Shown one piece after another: positions 31,829 through 42,852 of a stretch of DNA of 64,000 nucleotides (position 1 is the stretch's first letter; each line of letters starts with the position of its first letter). The stretch spans positions 57,452,238 through 57,516,237 of the forward strand of contig NC_083587.1 of the NCBI RefSeq assembly GCF_027579695.1. The letters are read 5' to 3'. Source of the DNA: Neoarius graeffei (Eukaryota > Chordata > Actinopteri > Siluriformes > Ariidae). The position numbers and the translations under genes are program-made. Below the pieces are notes generated by a model. It was given only the letters and a program-made list of their open reading frames with translations. It was not told the origin of the DNA and did not search any database.

Positions 31829-31993
31829 TTGCCCTGCACACACTGATCATGGTTTTGGTCTTGGTCTTGACTTGATCTCAACCCCTCAAAGTCTTGGTCT
31901 TGACTCAGTCTTTTCCTGCACACACTGGCCATGGTTTTGGTCTTGGTCTTGACTTGATCTCAACCCCTCAAAGTCTTGGTCTTGACTTAGTCT
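31829..31993. repeat. 83-bp tandem unit inside the MITE
   Basis: Two nearly identical units (31829-31911 and 31912-31993) contain CTGCACACACTG, CATGGTTTTGGTCTTGG and CAACCCCTCAAAGTCTTGG. A third, degenerate unit follows to 32055, and part of a unit is found across the insert at 34170-34250. Confidence 0.75.
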
Positions 31994-33100
31994 CATTCTG
32001 CCTTGGTCTTGATCTCGGTCTTGACTTGATCTCCTCAAAGTCTTGGTCTTGACTCGGTGGGGTGGCACGATGTCATAGTGGTTAGCACTGTCACAGCAAG
32101 AAGTTTCTGGGTTTGAGCCCAGCAGCCGGCGGGGGCCTTTCTGTGTGGAATTTGCATGTTCTCCCTGTGTCTGCATGGGTTTCCTCCAGGTGCTCCGGTT
32201 TTCCCCACAATTCAAGCATGCGGTTAGGTTAACAAGGGGCAGCCATGGCCTGAGCTTGGGCTGAAGTGCTCTTGAGCGAGGCATCTAACCCCAACTGCTC
32301 CCCGGGCACTGTAGCAGAGATGCCCACTGCTCTGTCTGTGTGTGTGCGTGTGTGTGTGCTCATTGCTCACTTGTGTGTGCATATGTGTTTTGGGGTAAAT
32401 GCAGAGGAGGAATTTCACTGTCTGTCACAAATTTATTATTTATTTTTATATATAATTATATTTTTTGTATTTTTATCCATGTATTCACATGTTTACTATT
32501 TATTGAATGCACTCGTTTCGGTGGGGTTAGTTGCCTGTGGACCATTGGGGGTGGGTCCGGGGCATCATGGATACATGGGTAGAGGTCTGCGCGGGTCGGA
32601 TTTTTCAGTCCCGCTCCCGCCCCCGCCCGTGCCCGCATTGTGCAGTCCCACTCCCGCCCACGCCCACAAAAAAATTATGATTTTCAGTCCCGCTCCCGCT
32701 CGCGCCCACAAAAAAATTATGATTTTCAGTCCCGCTCCCGCCCGCAAATCCCGCATGATGCAGACGTTCGCGTTATTTCTCAGGAAAGTTCTTGTCTTGA
32801 CACAGCGTGATGGTGCCCCGCCCCCTACTTTGAGTGGATTTGAGCATAAATATCTACAGCTCACGTTTGTTATTGTTTACCTTGTTTCTGAATTCAGCAT
32901 GTAGTATCTCTAATAATAATAATTAGTGCCGTCAAATGATTAAAATGTTTAATCGCAAATCGTACATTTTTATCACATGAGAAACCATTGTAATTCTCTG
33001 AGCAGTATAAAAAAGTGAATGGGCTTGCTTTGTACTAATGTTTTTTTTTTTTTATTGCAAAGCAGAGCTAGTAAAATAAGTGAATTGATTTACTGCTTGA

Positions 33101-33314
33101 GTTAGTCTACAACTTTAATCAGAGAGACATGTTACACAGTGCCGGTAGGCTTGACTCAATGCTATCCCAGAAATCCTTCCTGTAATATGCAAATTTGGCC
33201 GCCTCTGATTGGACAGCCAAATTTGCATATTACAGGAAGGATTTCTGGGATAGCATTGAGTCAAGCCTACCGGCACTGTGTAACATGTCTCTCTGATTAA
33301 AGTTGTAGACTAAC
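33101..33314. repeat. 99-bp perfect inverted repeat with 16-bp spacer
   Basis: Arm 33101-33199 (starts GTTAGTCTACAACTTTAATC) and arm 33216-33314 (ends GATTAAAGTTGTAGACTAAC) are exact reverse complements over 99 bases by my reading, around the spacer CGCCTCTGATTGGACA (33200-33215). The symmetry continues imperfectly outward to about 33065 and 33350. An RNA copy in either direction would fold into a long hairpin. Confidence 0.9.
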
Positions 33315-33475
33315 GCAACAAGTAAATCAGTTCACTCATGGTTCTCTTGCTAGCTGGGTGTGAACTGTGAGTCATTAGAGTGATCAAAGAATTTCCCGTT
33401 AGAATGATCAATGGCAAGTTTAAGATGCCATTTCTCACTTAATCTGCAATCTGACTTTCTCTGCAAATTTAGGCA

Positions 33476-33753
33476 TCTTAAAATGTTTTTATTAATGCCA
33501 AATAAAATATCCAGCACGAATTATATATGATAGACATAAATTAATAATTTATAAATTTTATTTCAAGCACGTTTTTAGTTAGCGGGACTGCAGCTTATCA
33601 CCGCTCCCACCCGATCTTAAAATGTTTTTATTAATGCCAAATAAAATATCAAGCACGAATTATATATGATAGACATAAATTAATAATTTATAAATTTTAT
33701 TTCAAGCACGTTTTTAGTTAGCGGGACTGCAGCTTATCACCGCTCCCACCCGC
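33476..33753. repeat. Tandem duplication of 139 bp
   Basis: The segment 33476-33614, starting TCTTAAAATGTTTTTATTAA, is repeated at 33615-33753 with a single difference noticed (ATCCAGCACG versus ATCAAGCACG). It includes part of the GC-rich subterminal array of the MITE. Confidence 0.9.
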
Positions 33754-34289
33754 GCCGCATATGTGCACTCCCGCTCCCGTCCGCGCCGCATATGTGCACT
33801 CCCGCTCCCGCCCGCACGCGCATATGTGCACTTCCGGTCCCGCCCGCGCCCGCAATGAGCTTTCAAAATTTGTCCCGCGCCGCACTGTTTTGCGGCGAGT
33901 CCCGCAGGACTCCCGCAGGAGTGCAGGGCTCTATGTATGGGTCCCTTGTTAAGGGTCCCTTGCTATCCATGGCCCCTTTGTCCTCGCCCTTCGGGCTTGC
34001 GGATGGCTGAATTCATTGAAATGAGTGTTTATATTGTGCATATATATATATATATATATATCTTTTAGCTCTCCTAGTATAGTATTTACTGTTTTAGGAG
34101 TATTTTGATTAAAGAATTAAAGAATGTGCTTGAGTGTACATGTGACAAATAAAGGCTTGCCTTCTTCTTCAGTCTCACCCTGCCTTGGTCTTGACTTGAT
34201 CTCAACCCCTCAAAGTCTTAGTCTTGATACACCCTGGTCTTGGTCATGACTTGGTCTTGGTTTAGGTAACCTTGACTACAACACTATAA

Positions 34290-34860
34290 ACATGACTACT
34301 CATAGCTAGATATTTCAGAGTTTGAATACTCAGAAGTAGAGTGGAAGTAAATTCTGAAGAACTGGACAGTATGTCCTTTTTTTTTTACTATCTGCCTTTT
34401 TAGTTCACACAGAAGTTAAATACTACAAAAGGCTACCACTGTGATAAAAATTATATTTCCACAGAATGACGTGAAAAAGAAAAATCATCCAGTGAGAGGA
34501 GGTTTGGCAGGCGGAAATGCTCGGTTGATGAAAGAAGTCAGAGGAGAAGGCTGCTGGAAGTCAGCTAACCACAGTGGTGAGCAGGAAATCATTTCAAAGC
34601 ACACATGTCAAATCTTGAGGGAGATGGTTGACAAAAATAGAAGACCACATCAGATTCTGCTCCTGGCAGCCAAAAACAGGACCCCCCGATTCACATCAAG
34701 GTTTGACATGTTGTTTATTCTGAGATGCCTTTCTGATCACCATGTTTGTAAAGAGTAGTTATTTGAGATATTACAGGGGTTTTTTTTTTCAGCTCAACCC
34801 AATCTTGCCATTCTCCTCCTACCTTTCTCATCAATAGGGCTTTTTTTGCCATGGAGAAAA
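34290..34860. other. Intron sequence with an unidentified old repeat
   Basis: The block 34460-34700 (GAAAGAAGTCAGAGGAGAAG, CTGCTGGAAGTCAGCTAACC, AAATCTTGAGGGAGATGG) looks like a relic of a dispersed repeat rather than a host exon. The 105-codon frame over it has no recognised domain and no splice support. I cannot name the family. Confidence 0.4.
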
Positions 34861-35542
34861 TTCATTACTAGCCCTTAACCACTGAGAAACAACTATATAG
34901 CCTGTGTATGTGAAAGCAGATACAATACAATACAATAAGTAGAGCTAGCAGAAGCAAAAGGAGCTGAAATTAGACTTCGATTCACTGCTTCCTAAATGAA
35001 ACTGAGCCAAGTCATGTATGTAAATTTAAAGAAAGTACCTCAGTATTTTTTTTAAATAACACCATAGAGCAAAAGCTAAAGTTAGCAAACTTAACATCTC
35101 TCTAAAGTGAGCCTGAGAAGGCAGGGAACTTGTATCTGGCACAGATTTTACAGTTCTCTTTAGGATCTTTCTTGTTGGATATCTAATAATCCACCCTGCT
35201 GGTATTCCTGACCCAACTCTAATATGTAAGGGTTAAATAAAACACATGGGGTGTGTTGTTCTAGGAAAAAAATGATGACAGTTTGGTATGATAAGTTTGG
35301 TGCGGTTCCTGTTCCTACACGAAAGTTGATGTTATTTTCTTATAATTTGTTTCCTACATTTAGTTATTTATTAAAGGAGCCAAATGTAACTTTTCAAGCC
35401 CCCTACTGCTTGTGAGGCATATTGCAAGAATAAAATTATATATATTATATATATATATTATTAAGTCTTTCCTTTCCTACCACCCTCGTCCTAAGCCCTC
35501 TGTTAAAACTACAGTATGTATGTATTCCATATGAGCTACAGG
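34861..35542. repeat. Interspersed segment related to 48760-49620
   Basis: The text GTGAGCCTGAGAAGGCAGGG at 35107-35126 and TTAGGATCTTTCTTGTTGGATATCTAATAA at 35161 recurs at 48913-48930 and 49580-49608. At the second place a 630-bp GAAA array sits between the two blocks. Some AT microsatellite (35437-35460) follows here. Confidence 0.55.
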
Positions 35543-35775
35543 TTAAAGCGAGATGGCCTTTCAATTTCATAAAATCGGTGAAATTTAGTTCCCTCTAAAA
35601 CTTGGTCACTGTGATATATGTTTATTTCTGTAATATCTCAGAAAACATCAGGCCATTCTGTGGCTGGCAAGTTATTTAATTTGAAGGGATTCCTGAGCAA
35701 ATAATGTGCATGAAATTGCTCGCTTTGCGCAGTCAAGCAGACAAAGGGAGTCCGGTGTGTGCATGCGCAGGTATA

Positions 35776-37099
35776 CAGTGCCTTGCAAAAGTATTCATCC
35801 CCCTTGGTGTTTGTCCAGTTTTGCTGCATTACAAGCTGGAATGAAAATGGATTTTTGGGGGGTTAGTACCATTTGATTCACACAACATGCCTACCACTTT
35901 AAAGGTGCACATTGTTGTTTTATTGAGACACAAACAATAATTAAGATGAAAAAAACAGAAATCTGGATTGTGCATAAGTATTTACCCCCTTTCATATGAA
36001 ACCCCTGAATAAGCGAATATCCCATGGAGCACTATTAAATCCATTATAGCAAAATGGAAAGAATATGGCACCACTACAAACCTGACAAGAGAAGGCCGCC
36101 CACCAAAACTCACAGACCAGGCAAGGAGGGCATTAATCAGAGATGCAACAAAGACGCCAAAGATAAAACTGAAGGAGCTGCAAAGATCCACAGTGGAGAT
36201 GGGAGTATCTGTCCATATGACCACTTTAAGCCATACACTCCACAGAGTGGGGCTTTATGGAAGAGTGGCCAGAAAAAAGTCATTGCTTAAAAAATCATGT
36301 TTGGAGTTTGCCCAACAGCATGTGGCAGACTCACCAAACACATGGAAGAAGATTCTCTGGTCAAATGAGACAAAAATTGAACTTTTTGGCCATCATGGGA
36401 AATGCCATGTGTGGCACAAACCCAACACCCTGAGAACACCGTCCCTACAATGAAGCATGGTGGTGGCAGCATCATGCTGTGGGGATGTTTTTCATCTGCA
36501 GGGACAGGAAAGCTGGTCAGGACTGAAGGAAAGATGGATGGCACTAAATACAGGATAATTCTAGAGAAAAACCTGTTTAAGTCAGCCAGAGGTTTGAGAC
36601 TGGGATGAAGATTCACATTCCAGCAGGACAATGACCCTAAAGATACTGCTAAAGCTACACTGGAGTGGTTTAAAGGAACACATTTAAATGTCTTGGAATG
36701 GCCTAGTCAAAGCCCAGAGCTCAATCCAATTGAGAATCTGTGGCATAACTTGAAGCAGTTTTGCCTTGAGGAATGGGCAAAAATCCCAGTGGCTAGATGT
36801 GCTAAGTTAATAGAGACATACCCCAAGAGACTTGCAGCTGTAATTGTAGCAAAAGGTAGCTCTATAAAGTATTGACCTTTTTTTGGGGGGGATACTATGC
36901 ACACTCCAGATTTCTGTTTTTTTATCTTAATTATTGTTTGTGTCACAATAAAAAAAAACGTTCATCTTTAAAGTTGTAGGCATGTTGGGTAAATCAGAAG
37001 GTACTAACCCCCAAAAAATCCATTTTAATTCCAGCTTGTGATGCAACAAAACAGGACAAACACCAAGGGGGATGAATACTTTTTTTTTACAAGGCACTG
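35776..37099 (+). mobile_element. Tc1-like element with clear ends, transposase broken
   Basis: The ends CAGTGCCTTGCAAAAGTATT (35776) and AAGGCACTG (ending 37099) are inverted repeats, and TA flanks both (35774-35775, 37100-37101). Inverted copies of ATTCATCCCCCTTGGTGTTT lie in both ends. The transposase is spread over three frames: LTDQARRALI-like, [16 protein letters not shown] (first catalytic Asp replaced by Asn), [11 protein letters not shown]-like (36630) and [15 protein letters not shown] with the final Glu (36700). It cannot make protein. The size is 1.3 kb. Confidence 0.9.
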
Positions 37100-37537
37100 T
37101 ACTTTCTTTTTCTTCTTCTTTTGGGTTATATGGCAGCTGGCATCCACAGTGTTGCATTACTGCCATCTACAGGTTTACCTTTGACCATGCACTGACAGTT
37201 CCATCATTCTGTTGCTAAACGAACAGCTGATCACACCGAGGTGCTCGCTGACCGCTGATATTTATTAGTTTGGTCCTGCGTTTCCTTTCCTTCACAATAT
37301 AACGTCTTTTCTTCTTGCTTTCCGTTACTGTAGTCGGCCTTTCACATTTCATTCGCATACTCACGTCCTCCATTTTTGTCTCCTGTTTCAAATTTGTATC
37401 CCACAATGCCTTGCGCTAACGGGGAAAGCCCACCACGTGATGCATGACGTAGTATCTTGTATTGCATCATGGTGAAGCAGGAAAAAATAATGAAGAATTT
37501 AGGGCCACATGGCCCTAAATTTATTAATTGAAGAAGA

Positions 37538-37890
37538 AGAAAACTTTATTCGTCACATGCACACTTCAAGCACAGTGAAATTCATCCTCTGCATTTAACC
37601 CATCTGAAGCAGTGAACACACGCAGAGCAGTGGGAAGCCACACCAGAGTGCCCAGGGAGCAGTCAGGTGTCAGGTACCTTGCTCAAGGGCACCTCAGCCC
37701 AAGGCCGCCCCATGTCAACTTAACTGCATGTCTTTGGATTGTGGGGGAAACCAGAGCACCCAGAGGAAACCCACGCAGACACGGGGAGAACATGCAAACT
37801 CCACACAGAAAGGCCCTTGCTGGCCGCGAACCCAGAACCTTCTTGCTGTGAGGTGACTGTGCTAACCACTACACCACCATGCCACCCTTG
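37538..37890 (-). mobile_element. Chimeric SINE (SINE-A head, SINE-B tail), antisense
   Basis: On the given strand it begins with the SINE-B end: GAAGAAGAAGAAAACTTTAT, CACATGCACACTTCAAGCAC, and TGCTCAAGGGCACCTCAGCC. At about 37715 it switches to the SINE-A body (CTGCATGTCTTTGGATTGTG) and ends with the SINE-A head (ACCACTACACCACCATGCCA). The junction is at the same place as in the copy at 32059. Confidence 0.8.
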
Positions 37891-38059
37891 TTCTATTTTG
37901 TTCTATTAAATTGTTCTATTAAAAAAAAAAACTAATAAAATTTGAAGTCTGTGATTCGACTTCAGTAGCTTTCAGTCCACTAAACAAAAATAATTGGGTG
38001 TCGGGGAAATTATTTTTATGACCTACACTTGAAACATCTGAAAGGCAGTCTACCTTTAA

Positions 38060-38705
38060 GGAAGAAAAGAATTGCTGACCAGCTCTGTTTCAAGTGTCCA
38101 GAGGTAATTTCAACACCAAAAAAAGAAAAAGAAAATCCTGAAGAAGAAGCAGATAACAAAAATCCACTGCCCTGCAATGACGTGAATCACAGTTTTGTAA
38201 AGGTATCTTTCAGATGATAGATTTAAAACAGACCTAGAAACACTTTTAAAAATTACAAACCGCACCTTTAAAGAACCACAAAAAAAAAGCTTATCATTTT
38301 ACCAAGACACCAAAAATCCCTCCATTCTATAGACTTTCTCATGTTGGAAAACATAAATGACTGTTACAAAGAACCAACACTGGAGACTCCTTCCCAAACA
38401 TCTTCTCACACAAAACTTCAGCATATCAACGATTCCACACTGAATAGACGCAGTCTGAAGTTTAGAGAAGCAATGTCAAATCAAACACTACTTTTACGCT
38501 GGATTGCTACTATACTGTCAGACTCCCTACTATACTGTCAGACTGCTGTTCCTGTTTACATTGTTCATTCTGTTTATATTGTCATTCGTCACATTTAAAT
38601 TTATACCATTAATTCTGTTCACGGTGCCACATTTGTCATATTTATACTTTCTGGATTGCCACTGTCTTTTCTTAGATAGCTTTAGCTTGTGTGTGTGTAT
38701 ATATA
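38060..38705. other. Intron sequence, nothing recognised
   Basis: AT-rich DNA between MITE M1 and the Tc1-B relic; short frames carry no recognisable domain. Confidence 0.45.
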
Positions 38706-39070
38706 CAGTGGTGCTTGAAAGGTTGTGAACCCTTTAGAATTTTCTATATTTCTGCATAAATGTGATCCAAAACATCATCAGATTTTCACACAAGTCCTAA
38801 AAGTAGATAAAGAGAACCCAGTTAAACAAATGAGACAAAAATATGATACTTGGTCATTTATTTATTGAGGAAAATGATCCAATATTACATATCTGTGAGT
38901 GGCAAAAGTATGTGAACCTCTAGGATTAGCAGTTAATTTGAAGGTGAAATTAAAGTCAGGTGTTTTCAATCAATGGGATGACAATCAGGTGTGAGTGGGC
39001 ACCCTGTTTTATTTAAAGAACAGGGATCTATCAAAGTCTGATCTTCACAACACATGTTTGTGGAAGTGTA

Positions 39071-39930
39071 TCATGCCATGAACAAAGGAGATTTCTGAGG
39101 ACCTCAGAAAAAGCGTTGTTGATGCTCATCAGGCTGGAAAAGGTTACAAAACCATCTCTAAAGAGTTTGGACTCCACCAATCCACAGTCAGACAGATTGT
39201 GTACAAATGGAGGAAATTCAAGACCATTGTTACCCTCCCCAGGAGTGGTCGACCAACAAAGATCACTCCAAGAGCAAGGCATGTAATAGTCGGTGAGGTC
39301 ACAAAGGACCCCAGGGTAACTTCTAAGCAACTGAAGGCCTCTCTCACATTGGCTAATGTTAATGTTCATGAGTCCACCATCAGGAGAACACTGAACAACA
39401 ATGGTGTGCATGGCAGGGTTGCAAGGAGAAAGCCACTGCTCTCCAAAAAACTTGCTGCTTGTCTGCAGTTTGCTAAAGATCACATGGACAAGCCAGAAGG
39501 CTATTGGAAAAATGTTTTGTGGATGGCTGAGCCCAAAATAGAACATTTTGGTTTAAATGAGAAGCGTTATGTTTGGAGAAAGGAAAACACTGCATTCCAG
39601 CATAAGAACCTTAACCCATCTGTGAAACATGGTGGTGGTAGTATCATGTTTTGGGCCTGTTTTGCTGCATCTGGGCCAGGACGGCTTGCCATCATTGATC
39701 GAGCAATGAATTCTGAATTATACCAGCAAATTCTAAAGGAAAATGTCAGGACATCTGTCCACAAACTGAATTTCAAGAGAAGGTGGGTCATGCAGCAAGA
39801 CAACGACCCTAAGCACACAAGTCGTTCTACCAAAGAATGGTTAAAGAAGAATAAAGTTAATGTTTTGGAATGGCCAAGTCAAAGTCCTGACCTTAATCCA
39901 ATCAAAATGTTGTGGAAGGACCTGAAGTGA
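39071..39930 (+). pseudogene. Tc1-B transposase, catalytically dead copy
   Basis: Most of the frame is open from 39199 to 39930. The DNA-binding start is frameshifted (near 39071-39200). Two of three catalytic residues are lost compared with the copy at 55882: the first Asp block reads WMAEPK instead of WTDETK, and the Glu block reads NPIKMLW instead of NPIEMLW. The middle DNDPKHTS is kept. After LWKDLK a stop follows, and the C-terminal end resumes beyond the LTR element near 44964-45041. Confidence 0.9.
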
Positions 39931-40015
39931 GCAGTACATGTGAGGAAACCCACCAACATCCCAGAGTTGAAGCTGTTCTGTATAGAGGAATGAGCTAAAA
40001 TTCCTCCAAGCCCAT

Positions 40016-40332
40016 TGTGACAGTTCATATGAGTGGGAGGAGCACAGAAGGACGGCAGGCCAGAACTGAGTTCACAAAAAAATATTTATTCAGCTTTTCA
40101 GCTTATCTAATTGTCTCCCAGTCACACACGGGCACACACACACAGGTCGTCTGGCTGGGGAGAGAGCTCTCCTCCTCTGCTCTCTCTCTCTCTCTTTAAA
40201 TAGGGCGCGGTCACTGGGGAAGACGCACAAACACACGTTAATAGACATCAGGTGCAGTGATTCTGCCACTTACCTTCCCCGACTCCGCCCTCTGGTTACA
40301 GACTGATGCTTGACCATGCCCCCACTGCCACA
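40016..40332 (-). repeat. 3' LTR of the Gmr1-like element
   Basis: It matches the other LTR closely, with shared TATTTATTCAGCTTTTCAGC and CTCTTTAAATAGGG blocks. In the transcribed sense the latter is CCCTATTTAAAGAG, which could be the TATA element. A C-rich run of about 20 bases (40385-40403) lies just inside. Confidence 0.9.
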
Positions 40333-40399
40333 TACCCCCACCGCCCGACTCAGGCCGGGCGGCCATCCGGCCTGCAGCCAACTCCCCCCCCCCCCCCCC

Positions 40400-41739
40400 C
40401 CCCGATGGGAGAGGAAGTCTGCCATGACCATCTGCGCCCCCGGCCTGTGGATCCCCTTGAAGTTAAAGGGCTGGAGTGCCAGATACCAACGGGTGATCCA
40501 CGCGTTGGCATCCTTCATGCGGTGGAGTCACTGGAGGGGCACATGGTCTGAACAGAGGGTGAAAGGGCGTCCCAGCAGGTAGTAGTGGAGGGTGAGGACT
40601 GCCCACTTGATGGCCAGACACTCCTTCTCTATCGTGCTGTAGTGCCCCTCACACACTGACAGTTTCCGGCTGATATACAGCACTGGACGGTCCTCCCCCT
40701 CCACCTCTTGGGACAAAACAGCCCCCAGTCCTCTGTCCGACGCATCTGTCTGTAATATAAAGGGGAGAGAAAAGTCAGGGGAGTGTAACAGTGTCCCCCC
40801 ACACAGTGCAGGCTTCACCTCAGAGAAAGCCCGCTGGCATTGCTCCGTCCACTGGACCGGATCTGGTGCCCCCTTTTTAGTGAGATCAGTCAGCGGGCTG
40901 GTGACGTCCAAATAATTAGGTATAAACCTACGATCGTAGCCAGCCAGCCCCAGGAACTGTCTCACCCCCTTTTTGGTCTTGGGCCTCGGGCAGGCCGCAA
41001 TTGCTGCTGTCTTGTTAATTTGGGAATGCACCTGCCTGTTGCCCAAGTGGAAGCCCAGATACCATACTTCCACCCGCCCAATCGCACACTTCTTCGGGTT
41101 GGCTGTGAGACCCGCTCCCCTCAGTGACCTAAGGGCGGCCCTCAGATGTTGCAGGTGCCGCAGCCAGTCATTACTATAGATAATGATGTCATTGAGGTAT
41201 GTGGCCACATAGGTGGCGTGGGGGTGGAGGACCCTATCCATCAGCCCCTGGAATGTAGCGGGTGCCCCAAACAGCCCAAAAGGAAGTGTGACAAACTGGT
41301 GTAAGCCAAACGGTGTGGAAAAGGCCATTTTTTCTTGGGATAATGGAGTCAAGGGGATCTGCCAATAATCCTTTGTCAAATCCAGTGTCGAGTAAAAGCA
41401 AGCCGTGCCTAGTCGATCGAGCAACTCATCAATAGGAGGCACTGGGTATGCATCGAAATTAGACACCATGTTGACTTTTCTATAGTCTACAGAGAACTGA
41501 ACCGACCCGTTGGCCTTGGGTACCAAGACCACCGGGCTGCTGCAGTCACTGTGGGACTCCTCGACGATGCCCATTTCAAGCATGGCCTCGAGTTCTTCCC
41601 GAACCACTTTTTTCTTGTGTTCGGGTAGCCTGTAAGCGCGGCTGCGCACTACCACCCCTGGGGGCGTCTCAATGTGGTGCTCTATGAGGTCGGTGTGGCC
41701 GGGCAGGGGCGAGAAGACATCCAAAAATTCGGTCTGCAA
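40400..41739 (-). pseudogene. Reverse transcriptase and RNase H of the Gmr1-like element
   Basis: The minus-strand frame carries RAYRLPEHKKKVVREEL, VVLVPKANGS, YSTLDLTKDYWQIPL (first catalytic Asp) and FVTLPFGLFGAPATFQ. The catalytic box reads YLNDIIIYS where YxDD is required, so the first Asp of that pair is Asn. RNase H follows, with LQTDASDRGLGAVLSQ, STIEKECLAIKWAV and LCSDHVPLQ. The last part of RNase H and a HRPGAQMVMADFLS end is in another frame near 40518-40400. RT is the last pol domain before the 3' LTR, which is unusual for Ty3/gypsy. Confidence 0.85.
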
Positions 41740-41802
41740 CTGGGCAACCTCCGTGAGTTGGGTCGGGGAGAGGTGGTCTCCACAGGGGACCGGAGAGGTA
41801 CG

Positions 41803-42852
41803 CTATGCCAATGTTCCCTTTTGAACCTCCGGCCCCAGCTCCGCCTTCTCTGGAACCACCAACACCAATGCCACGGGGACCTCCTCGTTCCAGAGTTTGA
41901 GCAGATTGAGGTGGTAAATCTGTAGCGCCCCACCCCTGTCCGTTCGCCTCACCTTGTAGTTGCCGTCCCCGACTCGCCGTGTGACCTCAAAGGGTCCTTG
42001 CCACTTGGCGATCAATTTGGAGCTCGATGTGGGCAACAGTACAAGTACTTTATCTCCCAGTGCGAACTCCCTAAGGCGCGTACCCCTGTCGTACAGGCGG
42101 GTTTGCTGTTCTTGGGCCTGCCGCAAATTCTCCTGGGTTAGGTGTGTGAGTGTGTGGAGTTTTGCATGCACGTCAATAACGTATTGAATTTAATTTTTAC
42201 TTGGTGACGGTCCCTCCTCCCAATTTTCTCACAGCACATCTAGAATGCAGTGCGGCTTACGCCCATATAACAATTCGAACGGGGAGAACCCCGTGGAGGC
42301 TTGTGGGACCTCTCGCACTGCAAATAACAAGGGTTCGAGCCATTTATCCCAATTACGTATGTCCTCACTTACGAATTTTTTAATTATATTTTTGAGGGTG
42401 CAATTGAACCGTTCAACTAAACTGTCCGTTTGTGGGTGATAAACACTGGTGCGGATCGGCTTAATTCCTAATAACCCATACAGTTCATTCAATGTGCATG
42501 ACATAAACGAGGTGCCTTGATCAGTCAGAATCTCTTTGGGGATTCCAACTCGGGAGATGACGCGGAAGGGCGCTTCCGCAATACTGCATGCTGAGATATT
42601 GTGAAGAGGCACTGCTTCCGGGTATCGCGTTGCATAGTCCACCAGAACTAAAATAAAGCGATACCCTCGTGTTGACCGATCTAATGGCCCGACGAGATCC
42701 ATCCCAATTCTTTCGAATGGGGTCTCGATTAATGGGAGAGGGCATAAAGGCGCTTTTGGAATGGCCGCTGGATTTACTAACTGGCATTCGCGGCACACCG
42801 TACACCACCTACGGACATCGCCGTGAATCCCTGGCCAATAGAACTGGGCCAT
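41803..42852 (-). pseudogene. Integrase of the Gmr1-like element, upstream of RT
   Basis: The zinc-binding N-terminus spans the end of the previous frame (HFNPMAGHLG) and this one (FYWPGIHGDVRRWCTVCREC). The catalytic core has GMDLVGPLDRS, ILTDQGTSFMS and SLVERFNCTLK, giving an intact D, D, E set. A frameshift near 42200 leads to the C-terminal GPY module, KWQGPFEVTRRVGDGNYKVR, ending just before the RT frame. Its position between protease and RT is the Gmr1 type of arrangement. Confidence 0.85.

Larger units (their letters stand above)
32580..33933. mobile_element. hAT-like MITE containing a large palindrome and GC-rich ends
   Basis: The ends TAGAGGTCTGCGCGGG (32580) and the complement of CGCAGGAGTGCAGGGCTCTA (33914-33933) are imperfect inverted repeats. 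The 8-bp flanks TACATGGG and TGTATGGG match at 6 of 8 with two transitions, consistent with an old hAT target duplication. Subterminal regions are arrays of CCCGCTCCCGCCCGC. Frames through those arrays are not genes. It has no transposase. Confidence 0.7.
32059..34175 (+). mobile_element. Chimeric SINE (SINE-A head, SINE-B tail), split by a hAT MITE
   Basis: It starts with a SINE-A head (GGGGTGGCACGATGTCATAG, B box GGGTTTGAGCCC) and body up to GGTTAGGTTAAC near 32234. It switches to the SINE-B body (GGGGCAGCCATGGCCTGAGC, then GTGCTCTTGAGCGAGGC) and continues after the insert with GTGTACATGTGACAAATAAA and a TTC-repeat tail (34165-34175). The same junction is seen at 37538-37890. Confidence 0.7.
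31628..34285. mobile_element. MITE with AGTGTTGTAG ends, carrying large inserts
   Basis: The left end AGTGTTGTAGGACATGAGAC and right end TTGACTACAACACT form short inverted repeats. The interior is GGTCTTGACT-rich. The element continues at both sides (31628-32058 and 34176-34285) of a chimeric SINE that holds a hAT MITE. A compact uninterrupted relative is at 59854-60315. Confidence 0.7.
35543..38059. mobile_element. MITE family M1, with a Tc1 and a chimeric SINE inserted
   Basis: The ends TTAAAGCGAGATGGCCTTTC (35543) and GAAAGGCAGTCTACCTTTAA (ending 38059) are imperfect inverted repeats starting with TTAA, which would suit a piggyBac-type target. M1 sequence is found at 35543-35773, 37102-37537 and 37891-38059. 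Other copies lie at 14250-14586 and 52300-58182. It has no coding capacity. Confidence 0.65.

Noticed and set aside
32266-33010. GC-rich frames of up to 212 codons
   Set aside because: They cross the SINE/MITE junctions and CCCGCTCCCGC arrays; no protein features.
34441-34758. 105-codon plus-strand frame
   Set aside because: It looks like the relic of a dispersed repeat and no domain is recognised; strand is opposite to the host gene.
39031-39546. 171-codon minus-strand frame
   Set aside because: It is the antisense shadow of the Tc1-B transposase; the same shadow appears at 56470-56946.
40383-40405. Poly-C/poly-G tract as a regulatory G-quadruplex
   Set aside because: It lies at the 3' end of the RNase H region beside the LTR; single-base runs also occur at 52051 and 57837, so slippage is a sufficient explanation.
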